This document shows, one piece after another, positions 44,294 through 52,327 of a DNA stretch of 64,000 nucleotides; position 1 is the first letter of the stretch, and every line of letters begins with the position of its first letter. The notes beneath the pieces were generated by a model that ran no database searches, was not told where the DNA came from, and saw only the letters and a program-made list of their open reading frames with translations. Where the stretch lies: the NCBI GenBank assembly GCA_023229175.1, contig JALNZV010000003.1, forward strand, positions 1-64,000, in the 5' to 3' direction. Source of the stretch: Tissierellaceae bacterium (lineage in GTDB: Bacteria; Bacillota; Clostridia; Tissierellales; Tissierellaceae). A program made the translations under genes and the position numbers.

Positions 44294-44339
44294 AACACAT
44301 CGTTCAAAATAGATTTTAGGTCTTTTAGAGCAATGTGTT
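44294..44339. promoter_or_regulatory. Inverted repeat in the adhesin gene promoter region
   Basis: AACACAT (44294-44300) and ATGTGTT (44333-44339) with partial inner pairing, 32 bases before the adhesin ATG. It could be a transcript hairpin or a repressor site. The remaining 200 bases up to the bofA terminator are AT-rich with no gene. Confidence 0.4.
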
Positions 44340-44494
44340 ATTATCTTAACACCTTATCTAATTAAAGCAATTTTGTATATCCTTATGTTGGCATTATGTT
44401 TCTCATTTTTTGTTACCTTATGAAATGATTGTAATATTATTATAACTACATTTACTGAGCAAATTCTGAACATAGCAAATAAGGGTCCCTAAAA

Positions 44495-44527
44495 TGAAAA
44501 AAAGAGAGAACATGATGATTTCTCTCC
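44495..44527 (-). terminator. Terminator of bofA
   Basis: GAGAGAA/TTCTCTC stem with loop ATCATCATG, followed on the minus strand by seven Us. Confidence 0.85.
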
Positions 44528-44551
44528 TTTAATTTTTATATATTGCAATAT

Positions 44552-44812
44552 CTACAGTATAATTTGAAGTATCAATAGCAATATTACTCCCGGTACTCCT
44601 AAAAACCCAACTATAATGGCGTTTAGAGGGTTTATTGCTATACTAAGCCCAAAGAACTTCCCTGCGAAGTTGAATAACATGAGGGTAAGGCCTCCTAGGA
44701 TACCGTTTCCGATTAATTTTACTATCTTTTTAATTGGCCATACTAGCAAAAACCCTACGATATATAATAAGAATAGCCCAATTACATAATAAAAAATACT
44801 ACCTAATCCCAT
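44552..44812 (-). CDS. bofA: Sigma-K processing inhibitor BofA-family protein
   Basis: 86 residues from ATG 44812 (MGLGSIFYYVIG, preceded by AGGAGGTGCGACT); the frame is open seven codons further. Three hydrophobic segments and the family ending FFGLSIAINPLNAIIVGFLGVPGVILLL. BofA restrains the SpoIVFB protease that activates sigma-K in Bacillus; in clostridia that lack SpoIVFB its role is unclear. It follows the DUF2508 gene (yaaL), as in B. subtilis. Confidence 0.9.
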   Translation of the reverse strand: MGLGSIFYYVIGLFLLYIVGFLLVWPIKKIVKLIGNGILGGLTLMLFNFAGKFFGLSIAINPLNAIIVGFLGVPGVILLLILQIIL

Positions 44813-44873
44813 AGTCGCACCTCCTATTATCATTATACTATAATTATAGAAGGTTTTATCAAAATATTACCAA

Positions 44874-45110
44874 CTATTCTGCTTTATTATCTGCCATTAT
44901 TCTTTCTTTGCCCAGTTGTCTTTTTATTCTTTTCAATAGATAGGTATACTTAATCTTTGACGCTTCCATTTCGTATATGGCTATGTCCACCAAGTCTGGA
45001 TCTACCACCTCTTTAAATATTTCCTCTTTGGCTTTCCATTCCCTGTGGGCTGTATTTAAATTATCTATCATTTCCCTTAATTCTTGGTCGCTGCGATTGA
45101 ATGTAAACAT
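44874..45110 (-). CDS. DUF2508 family protein (YaaL-like)
   Basis: 78 residues, soluble and helical, rich in charged residues (LNTAHREWKAKEEIFKEV, ASKIKYTYLLKRIKRQLG). It matches the short DUF2508 family found immediately upstream of bofA in spore formers (yaaL in Bacillus). The function is unknown. The recR gene usually found upstream is not here. Confidence 0.88.
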   Translation of the reverse strand: MFTFNRSDQELREMIDNLNTAHREWKAKEEIFKEVVDPDLVDIAIYEMEASKIKYTYLLKRIKRQLGKERIMADNKAE

Positions 45111-45172
45111 AAAAATACCTCCTAACTTTTATATTAATATTGACAAAAATTAGAAGGTATATACTATTAGAT

Positions 45173-46270
45173 TTAAGATTGCTTTTGTTTTTTTGTCATT
45201 ATGCTGCTTATGAGGGCTGTAATGGGTATGGTGAGAACTAAGCCTATGCTTCCCGCCAGGGACCTAACTGCCTCCGTTGCTATGATATCTAGATTCAATA
45301 CCTTTATAAGTGATGCCTCATAGGCAGAAAATAGCAATAGGAGAGGTATGGATGAGCCTGTATATGCCAAGATAAGGGTATTTGTCATGGTTCCCATTAT
45401 ATCCTTTCCCACATTCATGCCTGATTTAAATAAATCTTTTGTTGTAAGCTTATTATTTGCATTGTGAATTTCGTCTATTGCCGATGCTATGGACATGCCT
45501 ACGTCCATGACTGCTCCCAATGCCCCCAATATTATACCTGCAAATAGGAGATTTCTAAAGTTAAAGGTTATGTTTTGCGGTATATACATAAGCATTGACG
45601 CTTCCTCTGAATTTAGCCCTGTCAAATGCGCCTTTGAACCTATGTAATAGGATATGATACCCGCCACCAGCACTCCTGATGAAGTGCCTAGGATAGCTGC
45701 CACGCTTTTATAGTTTACGCCTGATACTAACAATATGGTAACTACGGTGACTCCAATGGCTATGGCAATGGATACGGGAATGGGGTTGGCTCCCTTTAAC
45801 AGCATAGGCAGCAGAATATAAAATACTGATGCTACTGTTAGGCCAAGAGATATGACTGATTTTAGTCCCTTTATCTTTCCTATTGCCAAGATTAGTATAA
45901 CGAAAATACCCACCAAATAAAATATGTAATTAGACCTTTGAAAGTCAGATATATAGGCATCTGATAGGTTGTCCTCATCGTCGATTACTACTATGACTTT
46001 ATCTTTTTCTTTTACTACTATATCGTATACTATGTTGTCCGACATATGGTTGTCCAAGTCTAGGACCATTCCTTTATATATCCCCGACGTTATCTTTACT
46101 TTAACGTGTTGGACTTTTATCCCCTCGTACATGCCTTCTTCTGTGACTGCTTCTCCTGCTTCTAACACTACGGCTTTTACCATTATGGGGTCATAGTATT
46201 CGTCATCTGCAAATCCTGTGGAAGTAAGGCTAAGGACCAATACTACAACTAAAATTGCTAATCGTTTCAT
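45173..46270 (-). CDS. YibE/F family membrane protein
   Basis: About 365 residues. A signal peptide (MKRLAILVVVLVLSLTSTGF) is followed by an extracytoplasmic small beta domain (about 25-110; KVKITSGIYKGMVLDLDNHM) and seven or eight membrane helices. Family motifs: LLVSGVNYKSVAAILGT and NLLFAGIILGALGAVMDVGM. The family is widespread in Firmicutes and its function is unknown; a transport role is only suspected. The start is ATG 46270, preceded by GGGAGGTAATAA; the frame is open twelve codons upstream. Confidence 0.88.
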   Translation of the reverse strand: MKRLAILVVVLVLSLTSTGFADDEYYDPIMVKAVVLEAGEAVTEEGMYEGIKVQHVKVKITSGIYKGMVLDLDNHMSDNIVYDIVVKEKDKVIVVIDDEDNLSDAYISDFQRSNYIFYLVGIFVILILAIGKIKGLKSVISLGLTVASVFYILLPMLLKGANPIPVSIAIAIGVTVVTILLVSGVNYKSVAAILGTSSGVLVAGIISYYIGSKAHLTGLNSEEASMLMYIPQNITFNFRNLLFAGIILGALGAVMDVGMSIASAIDEIHNANNKLTTKDLFKSGMNVGKDIMGTMTNTLILAYTGSSIPLLLLFSAYEASLIKVLNLDIIATEAVRSLAGSIGLVLTIPITALISSIMTKKQKQS

Positions 46271-46319
46271 TTTATTACCTCCCGACCAAATTATATCACA
46301 CTCCATGGATAAATTACCT

Positions 46320-46418
46320 TTAGTTAATTATCAATGTAATTACTGGTACGATAATTGCTATTACAAAGGACAGCACCAGCAAATATATGACTGTTTTGGT
46401 AAATCTTGATTGCCTCAT
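46320..46418 (-). CDS. 32-residue single-pass membrane peptide
   Basis: ATG at 46418 with GGAGGTGTAGAT directly before it, stop TAA at 46320. Reads MRQSRFTKTVIYLLVLSFVI followed by AIIVPVITLIIN: a basic N-terminus and one hydrophobic helix filling the rest. The shape recalls Prli42/DUF4044 mini-proteins, which tether the stressosome in Listeria, but length and motif are too short to assign. It lies 49 bases upstream of the YibE/F gene and may be co-transcribed. Confidence 0.65.
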   Translation of the reverse strand: MRQSRFTKTVIYLLVLSFVIAIIVPVITLIIN

Positions 46419-46528
46419 ATCTACACCTCCAAAATATATTATACTTCAAAGATAATAAATATGCCATTGCTCTTTATACTTTTCTATTGCCAAATACTTT
46501 CCTTTGTGGTAATATATTATAGAAATAT

Positions 46529-46601
46529 GGGCGGTTAACTCAGCTGGTAGAGTGTCATCTTGACGTGGTGAAAGTCGTAGGTTCGAGTCCTATACCGCCC
46601 A
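46529..46601 (+). tRNA. tRNA-Val (anticodon GAC)
   Basis: Cloverleaf by eye: acceptor GGGCGGT/ACCGCCC, D arm ACTC-AGCTGGTA-GAGT, anticodon stem TCATC/GGTGA with loop TTGACGT giving GAC (34-36), T arm GTAGG-TTCGAGT-CCTAT. The 3' CCA is not encoded. It reads GUC and GUU. It is a lone tRNA on the plus strand, followed by a terminator. Confidence 0.93.
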
Positions 46602-46603
46602 TT

Positions 46604-46635
46604 AAAAAACTGCTAGGATATCCTAGCAGTTTTTA
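46604..46635. terminator. Bidirectional terminator between tRNA-Val and the chemoreceptor gene
   Basis: AAAACTGCTAGGA/TCCTAGCAGTTTT, an almost perfect palindrome flanked by A and T runs. Confidence 0.88.
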
Positions 46636-48342
46636 TATTTTAAATATTCTTATTAATTCGTTTAACCTCTCTGCGATTTGGGCTTGATTCTCTGCTGCAG
46701 CCCTGATTTGTTCTAAAGCATGGGCAGTATCTTCCATTCCCTTTAATATTTCATCTGATTTTATATTTACTTCTCCTGCATTGTTGGATATGGTCTGTAC
46801 TGATGCAGATATTTCCTCTGTAGATGCTCCCAGTTCCTCTGCCGTTGCGGCTGTTTCCTGTGATAGATTATCTACATAGTAGGCATCTTCTTCGTAGCTT
46901 ATTCCCGTTTCCACCAATAAATCGTAGTCCTTTGTGACTCTTTGATTTATAAAGTCCAATATATCCCTAGAGTTTTTGGAGAGATTTGTAAAGGCGTGCT
47001 CTACGCTTCCCACTATTGATTGAATATTGGACACGTATTCTGTAGATTCTTCTGCCAATTTTCTGATTTCGTCAGCTACTACGGAAAATCCCCTTCCCGC
47101 TTCGCCTGCCCTTGCCGCTTCAATGGCTGCATTTAAGGCAAGTAAATTGGTCTGTTCTGCTATGGAGGAGATGGATTCTGCCATTAAGGATATTTCGTTT
47201 ACTACTTTGCCTGCTTCTATGGCAGCTATTATGTCCTTTTCTTTCTTTGCCAACAGCTCCACTGTCACTGCCTTAGATTCTTCCCCTTGTCTTCTGATGT
47301 TTCCTGCCCTGGCCTTTATTTGTGCTGAATTTGCACTGCCATCTGAAGATGAGGACGCTAGTTCTACTATGCCCGAGCTGACTTCTTCTATGGTAGCTGT
47401 CAATTCTTCTATGGAATTATTTACGTCTTTTATGCCATCTAATATGTTTGTGGTATTGTCTTCTATGAATTCATAGGATGTATTTACGTCTTCTACTGTG
47501 GCAGATAATTCTTCCGAGGATGCAGATACTTCTTCGGAGCCCTCTGCTATTTTCATTATAGTGTTTCTCATTTTTCCTTGGGCTTCTTTTAGGGACTCTA
47601 CTAGTCTGCCTAGCTCGTCCTTTCCACTGAGGTCGATTTCATATCTCAAATCGCCATCCCCTAAGGCCACGGCAAATTCTACTCCTTTGTTGATGGTCTC
47701 TGATATATACGAGGACATAAAAAGTCCCAGTACTATAGCTAGACCGAATCCTACTATTATGATTATTTTCATAGTGCCGGATGTGGTTTTATAATCGTCA
47801 AAATTAGCTGAATTTGTGTTTCTGGCTATTTCTTCGTTAAACTCAATTAACTCGTCAAAATGTTTAAACATCATGGTCCGTATACTCCCAACATACGCCA
47901 GTGTAACTTCTGCACTGGTGGTGTTGCCAGACGTCACAAATCCAACTAATTTATCTACTTCTGTCTTATATAGATGTAATTCTGATTTTGATAAATTCCA
48001 TATTTCCTCTATTTCCTCCGATAGACCGTTTTCTTCGTAGGATTCAGTTAATTCTTCGTTGCGGCTTCTAAAATTTTGGATGGTATCTGCCATGGCGTTA
48101 ATCTTTGTCTTGTCCTCAGTAAATACCATCTCAGTAATTGCATTGTTTACTTCCAATAAGTTTTCTTTTATGATGTGTAAGTCGTTGATGCCCCTTAAGT
48201 TGCGATTGTACATGTCCTCCGAAGCTTTGTACATCTTTTGCATATTTGACGACCCAAGGGTCCCTATAATAACCGGCAATAGAGAAATCAAAATAAAGGC
48301 CAATAAGAGTTTTACCTTGATAGATATATTTTTAACAGACAT
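46633..48342 (-). CDS. Methyl-accepting chemotaxis protein, four-helix-bundle sensor
   Basis: 569 residues. Membrane helix 1 (IKVKLLLAFILISLLPVIIG) and helix 2 (MKIIIIVGFGLAIVLGLFMS) flank an extracellular helical bundle (about 35-185). HAMP (about 205-260) is followed by a methylation region and the tip SIAEQTNLLALNAAIEAARA. The signalling domain ends LNELIRIFKI, without a CheR-binding pentapeptide. It lies downstream of the chemotaxis operon but is separated by 120 bases, so it probably has its own promoter. Confidence 0.94.
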   Translation of the reverse strand: MSVKNISIKVKLLLAFILISLLPVIIGTLGSSNMQKMYKASEDMYNRNLRGINDLHIIKENLLEVNNAITEMVFTEDKTKINAMADTIQNFRSRNEELTESYEENGLSEEIEEIWNLSKSELHLYKTEVDKLVGFVTSGNTTSAEVTLAYVGSIRTMMFKHFDELIEFNEEIARNTNSANFDDYKTTSGTMKIIIIVGFGLAIVLGLFMSSYISETINKGVEFAVALGDGDLRYEIDLSGKDELGRLVESLKEAQGKMRNTIMKIAEGSEEVSASSEELSATVEDVNTSYEFIEDNTTNILDGIKDVNNSIEELTATIEEVSSGIVELASSSSDGSANSAQIKARAGNIRRQGEESKAVTVELLAKKEKDIIAAIEAGKVVNEISLMAESISSIAEQTNLLALNAAIEAARAGEAGRGFSVVADEIRKLAEESTEYVSNIQSIVGSVEHAFTNLSKNSRDILDFINQRVTKDYDLLVETGISYEEDAYYVDNLSQETAATAEELGASTEEISASVQTISNNAGEVNIKSDEILKGMEDTAHALEQIRAAAENQAQIAERLNELIRIFKI

Positions 48343-48463
48343 TTCTTGCCCTCCAATATTAGTTAAATTGTTTTTCTTTGCTCTTTTAGGTAATATATTC
48401 TTATTCTACCACATTTTCCTTATTTTGCTAGTATTCAATTGAAAATTCGTAAATTTGTCCTAT

Positions 48464-48856
48464 TTATATTAATTCTAATCTCTCCATTACTTCTATAAAT
48501 TTATTCATATCTATAGGTTTTGATGCGTATGCTTCTGAACCGTATTCAAAGGATTGCCTTACGTATTCGCTGTTTTCTAAGGCAGTGGTCATTATAATCT
48601 TGGCTCTATCCTTTTCTGCTATGTCTTTTTGCTTCTCCAAATCTCGAATTGCTTTAAGGGCTTTGATGCCGTCTAATTTTGGCATCATAATATCTAGGCA
48701 TATCAAGTCATAGGGTTTACCTTCATTTACAGCTGCCATATATGTCTCAATGGTCTCTATTCCGTCTACTACTAAGTCGCATTGACCGTATTTGCTTAAG
48801 AACTTATCTAGAAATTTTCTGCTGGCTAGGTCGTCTTCAGCTATTAAAATCCTCAT
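48464..48856 (-). CDS. Stand-alone response regulator receiver
   Basis: About 130 residues, REC domain only: AEDD near residue 7, phosphoacceptor in DLICLDIMMPKLDG, the Thr/Ala position IIMTTAL and Lys in YASKPIDMN. No output domain. Start at ATG 48856 (MRILIAEDDLAS), preceded by GGGGAG. It is the last gene of the che operon and follows the histidine kinase directly, so it is the likely phosphate acceptor of that kinase. Confidence 0.93.
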   Translation of the reverse strand: MRILIAEDDLASRKFLDKFLSKYGQCDLVVDGIETIETYMAAVNEGKPYDLICLDIMMPKLDGIKALKAIRDLEKQKDIAEKDRAKIIMTTALENSEYVRQSFEYGSEAYASKPIDMNKFIEVMERLELI

Positions 48857-48873
48857 ATCTACATCTCCCCGCA

Positions 48874-50454
48874 TTATATTATTATCCTGCTATAGCTCCT
48901 CTCCTTCAGTATCTTGATATTGAGCTTCACTGTAAAGGTACTGCCTACTCTAACTGTGGATTCTACATAAATCTTTCCGCCCATGGCACTTACTAGTTCC
49001 CTTGTAATAGCAAGGCCTAGTCCTGTTCCCTGATGTCTTTTTGTCAGATGATTTTCTATCTGGGAAAATCTCTGAAACAGCTTTTTTTGCTCCTCTCTTG
49101 GAATTCCAATTCCCGTATCTTCTACTTTAAATGACAAGCTCATTTTGTCGAAACTTTTGTACCCTTCTACTTCTAAGGATACCTTCCCTTGGTCTGTAAA
49201 TTTTATGGCGTTGCCCACTAGATTGTTGATTATTTGGGCAATTCTAATAGGATCTCCTACTAAAGGCATTTTTAAATCCACATTGTTTTTTATCTCAAAT
49301 TCGATGCCTTTTTCTTTTGCAGCCAGACTGTGGGTTTTTTCGATGTCTTTTATTATGCTTTCCAATTCAAATGGCATATCTTGAATTTCTATTATGCCGG
49401 CTTCAATTTTGGAAAAATCCAATATGTCATTTACTATGTTGAGCAGTGTAATTGCACTGCTTTTGGCAGTTTGCAAATTGTCCTCCTGGTCTTCGTCCAA
49501 ATTCGTCATCCTCGTAAGGTCTATCATGCCTATTATCCCATTGAGTGGTGTCCTTATTTCATGGCTAATATTTGCTAGAAACCCAGACTTGGCTGCATTG
49601 GCTGCCTCTGCCCTTTCCTTTGCTGCCTTTAGTTCGTTTTCGTACTCTATCCTCTCTGTTACATCCTCTATGGTGACTAATATCTGTTTTTTGTCTTCTA
49701 CCTTAAGAGGGGTATAGCTAAATTTGTACCAATTGTGGTTAGAGCTAAAGGGCGTGAGGAACATCCTCCTTATGTTTTCTGTGGATTTTGGTATTCCGTC
49801 CTTTAATGTCTCTGTAATACTTTGTCTAATTTCGCAATGCCTACATTGGCTTCCCAATCCTCCTCCCCTCTCAAAGCTATATAGACAACCCATGCCTTCT
49901 CCCAATGTCTTGCCTAGGAGGTCCTTGCAATCTAATCCATATATTTGTTTTAACATCTCGTTGCTCTCGACAATCTTTAAGTCTTCATCCAATATAAGGG
50001 CTCCCAAAGGGATGTTGTTAAATACTATTTTAAAATTATTTCTTTCCTTTATTATATCTTGTTCCATTTTATGTATTCTTGTAATATCTCTAAATACTAT
50101 GACTACTCCGTCAATCTCCGTACTACATTCTTTGCATATAATCGGTGAAAAGCTAGCAGATATATAGTATTTCTTTCCATCTCTAGACACTAGCTGTGTT
50201 CCCTTAGTCAGTCCCCTTTTCGTATTGTGCCTTAGGACCTGGCCCAATAAATCCTCATTTCCTTTATCGTCTATTTTATTTTCTATCTTAAAGACTTCGT
50301 CAAATTGTTTTCCAATTGCATTGTCGTGGGTCCAACCTGTAAGTTCAATGGCTACTTGATTTATAAAGTCTATGCTTTCATGCTTGTCTATTGTAATTAC
50401 TCCGTCCCCTATGCTGCTGAATATATTTTTGAGTCTTGCGTTTTGTAAATACAA
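48874..50454 (-). CDS. Soluble PAS-PAS histidine kinase
   Basis: 526 residues, no membrane helices. PAS 1 (about 8-125; FSSIGDGVITIDKHESIDFI), PAS 2 (about 140-265), HisKA with FLANISHEIRTPLNGIIGM (phosphorylated His), HATPase with NLVGNAIKFTDQ and GTGLGLAITREL. PAS 2 contains GLGSQCRHCEIRQS and an upstream Cys (MGCLYSF), a possible metal or Fe-S site, which suggests redox or gas sensing. It lies between cheB and the receiver gene in the chemotaxis operon, so it may feed energy or redox state into motility. That link is inferred from position. Confidence 0.92.
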   Translation of the reverse strand: MYLQNARLKNIFSSIGDGVITIDKHESIDFINQVAIELTGWTHDNAIGKQFDEVFKIENKIDDKGNEDLLGQVLRHNTKRGLTKGTQLVSRDGKKYYISASFSPIICKECSTEIDGVVIVFRDITRIHKMEQDIIKERNNFKIVFNNIPLGALILDEDLKIVESNEMLKQIYGLDCKDLLGKTLGEGMGCLYSFERGGGLGSQCRHCEIRQSITETLKDGIPKSTENIRRMFLTPFSSNHNWYKFSYTPLKVEDKKQILVTIEDVTERIEYENELKAAKERAEAANAAKSGFLANISHEIRTPLNGIIGMIDLTRMTNLDEDQEDNLQTAKSSAITLLNIVNDILDFSKIEAGIIEIQDMPFELESIIKDIEKTHSLAAKEKGIEFEIKNNVDLKMPLVGDPIRIAQIINNLVGNAIKFTDQGKVSLEVEGYKSFDKMSLSFKVEDTGIGIPREEQKKLFQRFSQIENHLTKRHQGTGLGLAITRELVSAMGGKIYVESTVRVGSTFTVKLNIKILKERSYSRIII

Positions 50455-50471
50455 TTTATCACCTATCCTTT

Positions 50472-51485
50472 TTATTTTGACATGGAATGTATTATCTTTG
50501 GTATCTCATCTATGGATCCTTGTATTTGTACGGCTCCTACTTCCTGAGCTACCCTTGGCATGCCAAATACTACGGAACTTTTTTCGTCTTGTCCTATGGT
50601 TCTAGCCCCGTTTCTTTTCATTGCCAGAAGGCCCTTGGCTCCATCATACCCCATGCCTGTCAGTATAACACCTATGGCCTTGGATTTGACCTCCTTTGCC
50701 ACTGAGTTAAATAGTACATCTACTGAGGGGCAATGACCGCTTACCCTTTCTCCTGAGTATACTTCAATTTTATATTTCCCGCCAATGTTTTTTATTTTCA
50801 TGTGCTTATCCCCTGGAGCTATTATAACCTTCCCCGGTTCCACTGTGTCCCTGTCTTCTCCTTCCTTGACCTCAAAATGGGTTTGGTTGTTTAGCCTTTT
50901 GGCAAACATATTGGAAAAGCCTGGGGGTATATGCTGTACTATAACTATACCTGGCATATTGGGCGGCAAACCGTTAAGTATTTTTGTTATAGCATCTGTG
51001 CCCCCCGTGGAGGCACCGATGGCTATTATTTTAGATTTATCTATATGCCCCTTGTCTTTGACTTCTAAGGTCTTTTCCCCAATTTCTGTGAATATCTTCG
51101 ACTTAGATGCAATTTTTATCTTTTCTATTAAATCGTATATAAATTCTTGGACTCCCTTTGGGGAATTCATGTCCGGTTTTACGACAAATTCTACGGCTCC
51201 TGCCTCCATGGCATCGAATACGGCATCGTCCATACCACTTACCATGATTACTGGAATTGGGTACTGGGGCAGAAGCCTTTTGACAAATTGTATGCCGTCC
51301 ATCTTTGGCATGTTTATATCGCAGGTCATGACATCTGGTTCCAACTCTATTAATTTATCCCTGGCATCAAAGGGATCTGAGGCCTTACCTACTACTTCTA
51401 TATCTGGATCTGACGATATTCCCCTGGCTAGGATTTCTCTAAAAACCAGGCTATCGTCTACTACTAATACTTTTATTTTTTTCAT
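50472..51485 (-). CDS. cheB: Chemotaxis protein-glutamate methylesterase
   Basis: 337 residues. REC domain (1-125; phosphoacceptor VMTCDINMPKMDG), linker, and methylesterase domain (about 150-337) with the Ser-His-Asp triad: GASTGGTDAI, IVQHIPPGF and GMGYDGAKG. It removes methyl groups from MCPs on activation. Start codon ATG, 16 bases after the cheR stop. Confidence 0.96.
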   Translation of the reverse strand: MKKIKVLVVDDSLVFREILARGISSDPDIEVVGKASDPFDARDKLIELEPDVMTCDINMPKMDGIQFVKRLLPQYPIPVIMVSGMDDAVFDAMEAGAVEFVVKPDMNSPKGVQEFIYDLIEKIKIASKSKIFTEIGEKTLEVKDKGHIDKSKIIAIGASTGGTDAITKILNGLPPNMPGIVIVQHIPPGFSNMFAKRLNNQTHFEVKEGEDRDTVEPGKVIIAPGDKHMKIKNIGGKYKIEVYSGERVSGHCPSVDVLFNSVAKEVKSKAIGVILTGMGYDGAKGLLAMKRNGARTIGQDEKSSVVFGMPRVAQEVGAVQIQGSIDEIPKIIHSMSK

Positions 51486-51501
51486 AAGAACACCCCAATA
51501 C

Positions 51502-52311
51502 TTATTTTCTATATACCGCAGGCATAATATAGTTAAATCTAGTGTTTTCCCTTTGAATTCCCTCCGAATGACCTACAAACAGATAACCACCGTACTCCAA
51601 AGAGTCGTAAATCTTCCCTAGGAGTTTCCTCTTGGTCTCTTCGTCAAAGTATATCATAACATTTCGCAAAAATACGACGTGGAACTTTTTCTTAAAGGGA
51701 AATTCATCCATAAGATTAAATTTTCTAAAGATGACTTCGCTTTTTATATTGTCTTTAAATACCATATTTCTGCTGTCATATTTTTTCATATAATTCAGTT
51801 TCCAATGAGGTGGAATGGGGCCTGTACTAATGGTGGAATACACGCCCCTTTTTCCTTTGTTTAAAACTTTCTCCGATATGTCCGTGGCTAAAATTTTAGT
51901 GTCCCAATGAATCTTTTCGCTGCCCAAAAACTCGTCGATTATCATAGCCAACGTATAGGGTTCTTCTCCTGTAGAGCAGGCTGCTGACCAAATCCTCATA
52001 TCCTTAGTTCTTATGCTCTTTTCGAGATATGGCAGGACTTTGTCCTTAAAGAAATCAAAATGGGCTGCTTCTCTCATAAAATAGGTATGATTTGTGGTTA
52101 TTCTCTCCGCCAATTGTCTAGCTTTTTCTCCTGTCTTATCCTTTAGCAAAGAATGGTAGTATTCAGAAAACGTGGCAAAATTCATTTCTTCTAGCACTTT
52201 TTGTAGCCTTCCTATGACTAAGGACTTTTTTTCATCTCTAAGTCTTATGCCATAGTTGTCATTGATATAATCCGTAAGCAGTTGAAATTCCTTAGCCGTG
52301 ATTTCTAACAT
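51502..52311 (-). CDS. cheR: Chemotaxis protein methyltransferase
   Basis: 269 residues. N-terminal helical CheR_N (LLTDYINDNYGIRL) and a SAM domain with SAACSTGEEPYTLAMI, LATDISEKVL and FLRNVMIYFD. It methylates chemoreceptor glutamates. Encoded between the MCP and cheB. Confidence 0.96.
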   Translation of the reverse strand: MLEITAKEFQLLTDYINDNYGIRLRDEKKSLVIGRLQKVLEEMNFATFSEYYHSLLKDKTGEKARQLAERITTNHTYFMREAAHFDFFKDKVLPYLEKSIRTKDMRIWSAACSTGEEPYTLAMIIDEFLGSEKIHWDTKILATDISEKVLNKGKRGVYSTISTGPIPPHWKLNYMKKYDSRNMVFKDNIKSEVIFRKFNLMDEFPFKKKFHVVFLRNVMIYFDEETKRKLLGKIYDSLEYGGYLFVGHSEGIQRENTRFNYIMPAVYRK

Positions 52312-52327
52312 TTAACCCCTCTCCAAA

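Noticed and set aside
46529..46601. tRNA locus as an integration site (attB)
   Set aside because: No integrase gene or repeated tRNA 3' end is visible within the window.
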